Source of the DNA: Homalodisca vitripennis
Lineage: Eukaryota; Arthropoda; Insecta; Hemiptera; Cicadellidae
Direction: 5' to 3'
DNA: 64,000 nt
Assembly (NCBI RefSeq): GCF_021130785.1
Contig: NC_060215.1
Coordinates: forward strand, 66,220,501-66,284,500
The stretch's first letter is position 1, and each line of letters begins with the position of its first letter. Below the pieces are notes generated by a model, which was not told the DNA's origin, searched no databases, and saw only the letters and a program-made list of their open reading frames with translations. This document shows, piece after piece, positions 54,714-64,000 of this stretch. The translations under genes and the position numbers were made by a program.

Positions 54714-56550
54714 ATGTGCGAACGAAGTGATTTAAGGTCAGATAACATTAGAGAATTATTATTTGTTGACAATGAGAACGATAGTACAGATGAACTCAGT
54801 GAAATTAGTTCAACACACGATAGTGATGTACAGTTTGAAATAAGTGATGAACTTGAATACAGTGAACTTAATTTGAACAATGATGCCAGTTTTGAAGAGC
54901 AAATAAATCTTGAAGGGAATAATTCTGAAAATGAGGATGTTGACGACTCAAACTTGGTGAATGAAGAGGAAACGGATGGGTGGGAAGAATGGAAAGAAGG
55001 TGATGTTCATTTTGATCAATTTAGGTGGGTACTTAACAGTGGTTATAAACCCCCACAGGTAAGAAACCTTCCTCTGCTATAGAATATTTTCAGTTATTCT
55101 TCACTGACAAGCTACTTACAGAAATAGTCAACAAAACAAATCAATATGCATGTGAAAAAATTCAAAAAAATACTCCTTTGAGAAAAAAATCAATGAGGAG
55201 GAACTGGAAAGATGTTAGCCTTTCAGAGATGAAATCATTTATAGGCTGCTTACTAAATATGGCAATGCAACACAAACCAGACATATAAGATTATTTTTCA
55301 GTTGAATGGCTAGACTACCAGCAGTTTTTTAAAGACATTTTTTCCAAAGAACGATTTTTGCAGATTTTCTGGAACCTGCATGTTTGCCCTCCTCCAGCAG
55401 GTCCCGTAGCAGGAACTTTATCCAGTTCTGGAAAAGTCAGAAATATAGTTTTGTACCTTGACAATAAATTTAGTGAATACTATGTACCTAAACATAAGGT
55501 GAGTGTTAACGAATCGACAGTTGGATTCAAAGGTAAAATACTTTTTAAGGTCTACAACAAAGAGAAACCAGTAAAATGGGGTATAAAAATCTTTGTGTTT
55601 TCTAAGTCCAACAGTGGCTATATTTGTTGTTTAGAGCCATACTTCGGCAAAGTAACTACTGAACGTATCGAGAGACAGGATTCATTTAGTAAACATATTA
55701 AAACAATCATTATGGAAGCATTGAGGGCCTTTATATTTTTACTGGCAGGTTCTACACCACTATGGAACTTGCTCAGGAGTTGTCTGCTATGAAAGTACAT
55801 CTAATAGGAACTGCTCTTCGAAACAGAAATGGGTTACCTTTACAGGTTTGAAAGCAAAGGAAGACAATCAATAATGGTGTTAATAGAAAAACACTTGCTA
55901 CCCTTAAACTAAAGAAAGGTGAAGTAAAAGCCTTTAGAAAAAATGACCGCTTTGCAGTGCTGCTATGGAAGGACAAGAACGAGGTAACCATGTTAAGTTC
56001 CCTTTATGATAATACCACACAGGTAGTTTGTTGTACTCAGAAAGGAGGCACTATTGAAGAAGTGATGAAACCAACAGTTGTATGCAAGTACAACGAATCT
56101 ATGGGAGAAGTGGACCTAGCCGACCAATATACATCTTCCTATTGGTTCACCAGGGAGTTTCTAAAGTGGTGGCGGAAGGTTTTCTTTTGGTTGTTGGAAA
56201 CAGAATAGTTAAGGCTTTCTTACTTTATAATATGAACGAAGGCCAAGGGAAGATGCGACAGCGCCGTTTTAGGAAAGATTCGATGGAACAGTAGTTGGTA
56301 CAGTAAGAAATAATAATAAGAGAGGAAGGCCATCCCAGTCCCAAGATGCTGATCGACTAAGTGGAAAACTACACTTGCCGTATCCACTTGAAGAACGTAA
56401 AACAAAGGACTGTATAGTTTGCAGTGACAGATCGCAGGGAAGGGAGAGAAAGCGTTCAAAGTTTTATTGCAAAACATGTGAGAATCAGCCTGGTCTTCAC
56501 ATAGGGCTATGTTTTGAAAAATATCATTCTTGTAAAAAGTTACAACAATA
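54714..56550 (+). pseudogene. piggyBac transposase (PGBD4-like), catalytic Asp residues lost
   Basis: The ATG at 54714 opens an acidic N-terminus (NDSTDELSEISSTHDSDV). Next come FQLFFTDKLLTEIVNKTN and MKSFIGCLLNMAMQHKP, with a stop at about 55288. The RNase H-like core follows: KVSVNESTVGFKGKILFK, where the usual first D-E is N-E (55508-55510), and TGRFYTTMELAQELSA, where the usual D-R-F-Y-T is G-R-F-Y-T (55744-55746). The third block MGEVDLADQYTSSYW keeps its Asp (56113-56115). The C-terminal Cys-rich zinc domain (CIVCSDRS; FYCKTCENQPGLHIGLC) is present. Four or five frame breaks exist. Confidence 0.88.
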
Positions 56551-57319
56551 AAGCAATGGACTAAAAAGAAAATACAATAAATCTGTACATAGTAGTCATA
56601 AGTATTTTTAGGATTAATTAATGTAAATAAATAATTAGGTAATAAATAATTACTCAATAACTTTCAATTACTTATGTACCTACCTGTATTAAGGTGCTTA
56701 TCTTAATGTGTTGTAATTACAGGTATGTTACCAGGATTACATATTAGAAGTAAATGTTTTATACGTCAAACTTTGTTTATTTAACATAAATATTGTGTCC
56801 AATTGTAATTGCCTTCAAATGATTTCATGTTTTATTATAATGTTTTTGTTTTATATTTGTGTTTTACATGTTTGTCATGATCCTAATGTTAATGAATTTA
56901 GGGTATGATAAGTTATTTAATGTATGTAACTCATTTAGTACTTTACTGACTCAATTTATTTGTATTCCATTACAAATGAATTTTGTACATGTATTACCCA
57001 ATTCCAACATTAAACATATTGTGTAACATTCAATTTGATATTGTTATAATGCGTATCTTAAATGATTAAACCCAAATAGTGACTGACCTTATTTTAGCGC
57101 TTTAAACTTTAAAGGTAATAATATCAGCTAACACACCAAACATAATTCCGACCTAGTGGGAAGGCAGTGGTAATATGGCCGCTGAGTACAGCAAGAACGC
57201 GTAGCAGCCATCTGTGTTGGCCATCCGAACTGGGATGAATGTATGTAAGTAAAATAATCCGCCATGACAAAGAGTGATGTTTGGCCAGCACTGCTGGCCA
57301 TCCGAGTCCGAAAGGTTAA

Positions 57320-59669
57320 AATAGACTCAACATCATTTCTTTGAGAACTGACCAGACATCAGTAAACAAAATAATTCACAGGTAGTTAAATCAGATTATT
57401 AGGATGTGTGTCCAGGAGTGTGATGTTGTGCTTATTCAAGTTACAGTTTAAATCAAATGCTTTGATTCAAATATCATTGATGGCTACTTTTCCAGCGTTG
57501 GTTTATTTCTTAAATTGTTTTGCAAGTGTGTGCTTTAATAATGTCTTCATGAGATCTTTTAAACCATCTAAGCCACTAAAAAGCTTTCTGCACAATAAAT
57601 AATGATGGCAACAAAAAATTGTACACATTAAAAACATTCTTGATACATAATAATACAAATTTTACATTTGAAGAAAAATGTTATTCTCTCTGGAGATTTG
57701 GCATTATTTTAAGGCAATGTTAAATCACAAACCACATTCATCTAATGTTAAAAATGGAATGAAAGAGCTGGGAAGATAACACTGGAGGTGGAGGGGGATA
57801 GTGGGGTTTGGTAAATTCACTCACAGCCCTATTTCTTTTTTTATGGCCACTGTGACAATGACAGTCTGCTTAATTTAAAGCTACAAATTGTAATGCAGTT
57901 GCTGAGCTTGACTTGAATAAAGTGTAGACACAGACAGTGATCCATTCGTACTGTAAACATGGTGTGCAATAAATCATGAGCTGAGCAAAAACACAGCTGA
58001 AAGTCCACATGCTGGGCTTTTCTAGCACAAAGGGTTACTAATATTAATCCTAAAGTTAATAATACATAATTGAGAGCTTGCCTTATTTGTATCAAATTAA
58101 TTTTTTTTGTAATATGAAACAATTGGACTTTCAGAAAAATTATACAATGCGAGGAGTTTAGTTAATTATATTCTCAATTTGACTGCTGAACTAAATAATT
58201 TGAAATACTGAATATAAATGTATAAAATAAAAGCACCAGTTCCTGACGTTTGTGTCAAACATCAATAATTATGTCTAAATACAAATCATTTGCTTATGAC
58301 AAATATTGTATTTATTATTAAATTATTATCAGTCGTTATTATGAAATAAAACATATATGTACACGCATGTATGCATGCGTACACACACATACGCACACAA
58401 TGTAACAATCAGCAATACGAGTATATCTCATCTGCCACACTATAATGAAGTCTTAAAAGTAACCAAGTTTGAACAAATCTTACAACTCATTATAGTTTAA
58501 GTATTAGTTCTTATGTTTAGTTATATAACCAAATCAAAAGGGTTTAAATTGTTGTTGTATATAGATATTTCTCTATTTAAAGGAATATAAAAAGCTAAAA
58601 TAAGTTCTGGTTAACAAGTAGGTAATCTTTTTGTAGGAACAGTTTGAATAAACTCTGATTTGGTATTATTTGTGTGGTACCATGAGTACAGCCTTGAAGT
58701 GAACACCGTGAAATATGCAGTATTGTAAATCCAAACATGAGGCCAACATGGGAGACGTACGGTACTATACATGTAGCCATGAGGCTAATTCCATGAAATG
58801 TATAGTACTATAAGTCGTAACATTAGGACAAATCTGAGATGAATGATACACCATAAATCTAGCCATGAGGCTAATATTGTAAGATCATAGGAATGGAAAA
58901 TTATAACTTTTATACAGTTGTAAACATCAAATAAGATTCAAAGAACTTGTGGAGAAAAACCTTCTGAATCCTGGTCTTGAACTTATTATTCTGCCTAGCA
59001 ACACAACTCTTGGCTACTGAATTCTCACATCGTTTCATAGTGTCATAAGCCCCAAAAGTCATGTATTTTGTGTTTTCCATATCATTTTCCTAAAACTAAC
59101 CAAATTTAAAATATTCAACACAAGATTGTATTAATGTAACCACTATTGCTTACCTCTTTGGATGAGTGCATACTGGTACATTTTCTAGAATAGTGCTGTG
59201 ATTTGGTTTATGTGATACATTAACCAATGTGGAATTAAGGTGTGTGATGTTTACACTAACATTGTTCATCCCATTAATACAAGCAATCATTTGGTTTCCT
59301 GAATCCTTTTTAAGGAATTTTTTCCCTAAATATTTGGAAAATTGCTTCCTGTTTCAGAGAGCCAAATAGGCATTTTTTAATATGTAGATTCTAATCAACT
59401 CAACTTTATTAAATGATCACTGATGCATTCACTGAAGTGTAATCGTGCCCAGAAGATACATCATCATAAATGTCTCAACTCTTTTAAGACAGAAATAGAG
59501 ATTTTAATTTACAGCATGAAACCCCATACTTTTTAAATTGCATATGTTGCACATCACTTTTACAAATATATATAATTATTAACTGTCCCTATCCAAATCT
59601 TCTTCCTTACCACTGTGTATCCAGTAACTAAAATATTAGAAGCTACATTACTCACATATAATGACTTAC
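57320..59669. other. Long AT-rich non-coding stretch
   Basis: About 2.35 kb without a recognisable gene. A short alternating purine-pyrimidine patch lies at about 58355-58400 (CATGTATGCATGCGTACACA), and a few related ATGAGGC segments repeat loosely between 58680 and 58880. Nothing else is supported. Confidence 0.4.
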
Positions 59670-59887
59670 CAGTTACATAAATGTGATGTCTAATGTGACC
59701 ACAGTTAGCTTTGTGACAGCTTTCGATACAGTGGCAGAAGTCTGCAACATGTGATAAATAAGCTGGAATCCACGTTTTTCCTTCAATTTTTTCCTGGTCT
59801 TGAATTTCCTTACTAAGATCTGAATGTGTATTATGTGGCCTAGCCACTTTTATAGAAGCATAGCAAAGATCAGAGCCTGGAGTCATG
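59670..59887 (-). CDS. Candidate host exon, unrecognised
   Basis: On the minus strand a 218-bp segment is open between an acceptor (TTATTTCGTTAAG, AG at 59889-59888) and a strong donor ACTG|GTAAGT (GT at 59669-59668). It reads MTPGSDLCYASIKVARPHNT, then SDLSKEIQDQEKIEGKTWIP, then AYLSHVADFCHCIESCHKAN, then CGHIRHHIYVT. The Cys/His density and the good splice sites favour a real exon. I do not recognise the family. It is on the same strand as the SLC41 exons further right, but joining them is not justified. Confidence 0.5.
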
Positions 59888-61277
59888 CTTAACGAAATAA
59901 TGTACAGTGATATTTTGTCTTCTCTCCAACTCTATGTTAAAGGAGACCACAGTATTTTTTATCAGTTAGCTTTCGTAGAAGGCCGATTAATATAAAAGTG
60001 TAAAATTTCACTCATCTTCTAATCTTTACAGAAGAATACATGAAGATAATATAATCCCCAAGAATCTGCTTACTGTTAATACTAGAACTGGCTAAAGACT
60101 CTTGGTGAGTCATTTGAACAAGGTTTTTTTTTAATATTGTATTTATTGGCATCTGAATACAGCTTTATATGGAATCTAGACGTCAATACACTTAGAAAGA
60201 TATGTTGGATATTTTTTTATAAGATACTTGAAGTTTACTTAAATAAACAACTGTATAACAGATTAAAAACTTTGGTAAAAAACCACAACCAATAGTCGTG
60301 ACAGTGCAAATGACAAACATTTCATGTAGTACGCCATTTCCTAGCACACTGAATATTTATTCTGAAGTTTGATATTGGTACTACAATGTTCTACGTCTCT
60401 TCAGCTACAGTCTAGTCATCTGTTTTCTCTCCTATGGAATTTATTCTACGCCATAGTTTAGTACAATTTTATTTTTTTTTAACTCGTGTCTTTCTGTTTT
60501 TCACTGTTTAAAGGAAACTTGTAACATATTCTGTTGAAGTTATTGTGTTATGTAAAACTAGTAGGAATTTTAACTAATATTATAATCTGATAGTTTTGTG
60601 ATTGTTTTATATGTTTTATGTAATTGCAAGTTGTACAATATGTACGTTATAATTTGTAATTTTATGTAAAACGTAAGTTGATAACAAACATTTTAAACAA
60701 AGTATGTAAATATGTAAATTTTCACCCATATGAATGCAGCTAAAATTTTATTAAGTGTTCAATAAATTTGGAAATGTAAAGAATTGTATTTTTTCCTAAA
60801 ATGTCAAACTTTTTACTTAGCAGTGGAAATTAAATAAAAATAAAAATGTATTCTGTAAAATTACCAGTAAACACCTTGCCAGTAAAGAGGTTTACCAATG
60901 CCAGTTCTAAGGTTAATTTTCTCTTATGCCATGATGAATGTGGGAGTAATAACAAACCTTAGTCCTGACCGTTATACACCATCACTGTATGACCACAGTA
61001 CTCTCTGCCTGAATAAAGGCAAACACTGTTACTAAACAATCACTGTAAACTGTAATTTTTTGAGACCACTATTTACCAGTGCAAATAAAGAACGTTGAAA
61101 TAAAATGTTTATCAAAATTCTATACACAATCCAATCACTGCTTGATTTTTCATTTATTTTCTCTCCAAAATGGTTAAGATTTCTCATTCATGGGTGTAGA
61201 AGATGTTAAAGGTATTTCTCGTTATGTACAACACATCATCTATTTATTTAGCATTTATATTTTAATTATTATATTTG
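59888..61277. other. AT-rich non-coding stretch
   Basis: No gene is supported. A 46-residue frame at about 60898-61037 (SYAMMNVGVITNLSPDRYTP) has a protein-like look but no splice context or family that I can name. Confidence 0.35.
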
Positions 61278-62027
61278 GTACTTGGGGATTATACCGACCT
61301 CACCAGTATGAAGAACACAAAAATATAAATTTATAGAAACAAACATTATAGAAGGAAAAAACAACTCTTTAATTACAAAATTACAAACTTACAAGCATTT
61401 CCAGGTATTGTGATTGGTATTGTTGTCGCTGTTATCTTATCTTTCTCGAGAATCCCGTTTATGGCAGGCCGCGTGGCATCACATGATTATCTAAGTTTTT
61501 TTGCACGGTACATAATTGCCTTTCCATTACAATTCAATTTATATTTCTGATCAGCCCCTCTAGAATTTGATATTTTACTGATTGATACTATCTCGAGGGA
61601 TGTTTTTCTTTCGTTGACATCAGCGCGGGCTTCGGCAGCACCTTCAGGCCGGAGGCACTCGCATTTTGGGTGGCGAAGTGTGATCAAGAATAAAAACAAG
61701 TTGTGAGTGTTTTTTTTTTCAATAAAGAATTTAGTTTTTGTTTGGTAATGTTTGTTTTTGTTGAATTTTTGTGTTTGGAGAAATGTAGGGGTAAAACACA
61801 GAAGTACAGCAAAGCGACCAGCTGAACGGGCGGCGAGACTCTTGCAATCACGTTATCTACTAGACCGCTCGACTTTGACCTCTGTCTGAGGATGGGGAGG
61901 GGTTTGCGATAAGACAATTCCTGTTTTATATTGACGAAATATTATTCTACGCTAATCTAGTAAGTAGTAGAAGCAAAATCAAATTACGATTCATGTCTGG
62001 GTGTGGTCGGTATAATCCCAAAGTACC
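61278..62027. mobile_element. 750-bp MITE with 24-bp inverted repeats and 8-bp duplication
   Basis: The left end GGTACTTGGGGATTATACCG and the inverted right end GGTACTTTGGGATTATACCG (both continuing ACC) match with one difference. TTATATTT is duplicated on both sides (61270-61277 and 62028-62035). The interior is partly GC-rich (61600-61690, 61800-61900) compared with the surroundings. No transposase is present. The 8-bp duplication fits hAT, P or Merlin superfamilies; the GG start fits Merlin best, but this is inference. Confidence 0.88.
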
Positions 62028-62035
62028 TTATATTT

Positions 62036-62744
62036 TTGCTCTAAAAATCAAGCTGTGACTTGTGATCACAATTTAATTGTAATCTGAAATAGCAAAGGTT
62101 AACTACTATGGTCCATGGGAAATTACTAGTAGCACTAAATACAAATGAGATGTAATGTAGATTTCTGTTTTCTTATAAAAGGCAAATGATAATCAATAAC
62201 CATTTTTGCTTATTGATTATTTCCTTCTATATATATATAATTATGTTTTTTTTGTATACGACAAAGGAATTAAAAACATTAAAATATGCTTAAATTAACT
62301 TTACTAAAATAATACATATATGTAAAATGAGCATATTTAACTGTTTAAGTAACATACACAGAATATTATAATTTACAAACAAGTAAAAAATAAGAGGAGA
62401 ATACACTCTCTTATAACGCACATTTGGCCAGAATTAGTACATAACACAGAAATGTGTGGTAAGATAGAAAATATATTTCTAAGAATGTATTGTAAGTCTG
62501 GCTCAGATAATTTTAATTGCCTACTGAAAGCATTCATTAATTTTAATAATTTACAATTCAAAACTATTTTATGTACAGTTATTTTAATGAAATAAATGAT
62601 TTTTGTCCAAATTATGAATTTATTCTGTATTTATCTACAGAAGTAATAAAAGATATGTTAAAACTTTCTAAATATATATTTCAGCTAACATGCACCAAGG
62701 CAAAATCACAGTCATTAAATTGCTTAATTTTCCTTCTAAACTAT
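62036..62744 (-). other. Probable 3' untranslated and downstream sequence of the SLC41-like gene
   Basis: AT-rich, without coding signal, directly after the stop of the minus-strand exon. Several AATAAA-like signals occur on the minus strand. The exact transcript end cannot be read. Confidence 0.35.
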
Positions 62745-62921
62745 CTAGTTTATCATAGGCTGCCCAATGAAGGTAAGGAACTCAAAAGTGAGGCCCAGCA
62801 GTATGATGCCAAGGAGGTCTCCAATAGCTGTCAGATATGGGATGGTGCTGTTGTCAGGGTTGATTTTATGAGTCCAGAAGGAGTGAGTCAAAATATAGGC
62901 GATATACAGGAGAACTGCCAC
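62745..62921 (-). CDS. SLC41/MgtE-type magnesium transporter, last coding exon
   Basis: A 177-bp minus-strand exon follows an acceptor (TGTGTGTAG, AG at 62923-62922) and ends in TAG (62747-62745). It encodes VAVLLYIAYILTHSFWTHKI, then NPDNSTIPYLTAIGDLLGII, then LLGLTFEFLTFIGQ. The D-x-x-x-I-P-Y-L-T-A-x-G-D-L-L-G block between two hydrophobic helices is the hallmark of the C-terminal end of SLC41 transporters, where it lines the ion path. The exon starts in phase 0 and joins in frame to the exon at 63938. The short tail after the last helix is normal for the family. Confidence 0.88.
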   Translation of the reverse strand: MAVLLYIAYILTHSFWTHKINPDNSTIPYLTAIGDLLGIILLGLTFEFLTFIGQPMIN

Positions 62922-63937
62922 CTACACACATAGTAACAAAACACATTATATTGTCTGTACATAGCATTGTGATCATTATTTCAAATTCAGTCACAGTCTA
63001 CAGCTACTAAAAAAATTCAGTTCTAATTCAATTGCTAGCACTGAAGATAGAAATTTACATATGGGAAATACATTTATGAATTGTTTAGTAAAAATTCTGT
63101 CTTCCTGTAAATCTGTTCATAAAATATTTGTTTTTACACTTTTTGCTTTGAGTTTAACATGACTGAATTACAGGATGTTTGAAATATTGTAAATATTGAC
63201 ACTTAAATTGTACCAATGTCTATGCTTGAGAAAAATAGTTTTTCATAAAGAGGAAACTCAGGAAACTTGGACTGATATACTCTGTTTGAATATTGTAAAC
63301 AACTGTAAAACAAATGTTGAGTCATAATTCACCAAAAACCAATTTAACTGCTATTCGATATTATCCACTTATTAATTTTCAATTTGTATTCTGTTTTGTA
63401 ATTTCAAGACCTATTAATGTTCTTAGCAATTCAAAACCTGAGTTTGAAATTCAAGTTAAGTTGGAGAAAAGGCAACCATCTGTCAAATCCACCACTATAT
63501 TCGTTATTGTCTTCTTAATAACTGCACCTGTCAACAGAATCAACAATGTTGATAGCTGATGACTACATTTGCAGCAGAAACAACAGTACAAGCAAGTAAA
63601 TGCTGATGCACACCAACATCCATTTTTACTGACAACTCAAACACTGAATTCAGAGCGAACACTACAATTTGTTTGACAAAGGTCTAATTAAATGGTTGGC
63701 AAATACTTTTTTCAAGACATGTTTAGTTTGACGAACATATTCATCGTCAATGTTTACCCAGTGTGGATGCAGCTTTACAATTTCATGAATTCTCAGAATT
63801 TTTAAATATTATAAAACAGCTAAGATTCTGGAAACTATCAAAAAGCTAACTCACTTTTAAAATCAAGCAGTTTGACTAGGACAAAAATGGTTACTAGGTT
63901 ACCCTAAGAAAGCTAATAAATTAAATGTTTGAAATAC
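62922..63937 (-). other. Intron of the SLC41-like gene
   Basis: 1016 bp between the donor GTATTT (63937-63932, minus strand) and the acceptor AG at 62923-62922. Phase 0 on both sides. No element is recognised inside. Confidence 0.75.
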
Positions 63938-64000
63938 CTGAACAGCTGCTGCTAGGAGATACGTGGCCAGAAATGTAAACGTCAGAGACTGGTCTTCAAA
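63938..64000 (-). CDS. SLC41/MgtE-type magnesium transporter, penultimate exon (cut by window edge)
   Basis: The 21 codons at the right edge, on the minus strand, read FEDQSLTFTFLATYLLAAAV plus Q and stop at a donor CAG|GTATTT. Joined to the next exon, this gives FLATYLLAAAVQ-VAVLLYIAYI. It matches the SLC41 pattern in which F-I-A-V-Y-L-x-A-A-L-L-Q precedes the penultimate helix. The rest of the gene lies right of the window. Confidence 0.85.

Larger units (their letters stand above)
54284..57315 (+). mobile_element. piggyBac transposon with TTAA flanks
   Basis: TTAA occurs at both borders (54280-54283, 57316-57319). The left end reads CCCTTTGGGCTCGG and the right end, on the minus strand, CCTTTCGGACTCGGATGG. 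Several copies of a GATGGCCAGC-type box in both orientations lie within 200 bp of each end (54330-54470, 57205-57305). The transposase (54714-56550) lies between. Structure and length (3.03 kb) are typical of a complete element, but the transposase is broken. Confidence 0.9.

Noticed and set aside
57841..58122. 93-residue minus-strand frame with hydrophobic stretches
   Set aside because: Biased codons from AT-rich sequence, no start context or family; likely chance.
60898..61037. 46-residue frame ending in a stop, protein-like
   Set aside because: No convincing acceptor, family or neighbouring exon; kept only as a note in the surrounding stretch.
1..64000. Search for endogenous viral genes or LTR retrotransposons
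   Set aside because: No protease/integrase/gag-type blocks, envelope-like frames or paired LTRs were seen; all RT sequences are LINE-type.

Overview
This is eukaryotic, AT-rich, intron-bearing DNA, most likely from an insect. The evidence is the repeat content (Jockey/CR1-type and RNase H-bearing LINEs, a Penelope-like retroelement, pogo/Tigger, piggyBac, hAT and DUF4817-type mariner elements, a tRNA-like SINE) and short host exons with GT..AG borders. I see no bacterial operons, CRISPR array, rRNA or convincing tRNA gene, and no viral sequence. Hemiptera would fit, but the order cannot be fixed by reading alone.

Layout. 1-3254: a 5'-truncated LINE (+) starting in a 60-bp in-frame tandem repeat and split by an antisense LINE (958-2090). 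3255-5871: a decayed pogo/Tigger transposon (+), itself split by a LINE 3' end (-). 6188-10380: a LINE (-) with coiled-coil ORF1, endonuclease (EN) and reverse transcriptase (RT). 11020-17260: a LINE (-) cut in two by a full-length RNase H-type LINE, copy A (11688-16627), with a 13-bp target duplication. 18922-19710: a mariner deletion derivative. 19840-21440: a LINE (+) with a PHD finger in ORF1. 23077-24256: a fold-back mariner derivative abutting a Penelope-like GIY-YIG remnant. 28850-34860: a second Tigger (-) split by copy B of the same RNase H LINE (29553-33594). 35455-37053: a DD41D mariner (rosa type) with perfect-looking ends, broken by a SINE in codon 5 and by a poly-T frameshift. 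42000-46130: a LINE (-) whose ORF1 carries a FLYWCH zinc finger, a coiled coil and an SGNH esterase. 46260-47156: a hAT remnant. 48692-50252: a large fold-back element with arms of about 450 bp. 54284-57315: a piggyBac element with TTAA ends. 61278-62027: a MITE with an 8-bp target duplication.

Host genes are thin and mostly missed by long-ORF searching. At the right edge two minus-strand exons (63938-64000 and 62745-62921) encode the C-terminal membrane segments of an SLC41/MgtE-type magnesium transporter; the splice phases agree and the product ends in a stop codon. In the middle, a 1.6-kb minus-strand exon (26089-27729) rich in Ser, Lys and acidic residues, possibly a REXO1/Elongin-A-binding-like protein, is phase-compatible with a 290-bp exon at 21841-22130. 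Two further orphan exons (25588-25746 +, 59670-59887 -) look coding but are not recognised.

Almost every transposon is dead through stops, frameshifts, internal deletions or nested insertion. The window therefore works as a stratigraphy: copies A and B of one LINE landed in older elements and each later lost a different part. The most unusual architecture is the FLYWCH plus SGNH-esterase ORF1. Next come the DD41D element with its SINE, and several TTAA-bordered ends that each carry their own subterminal palindrome family.
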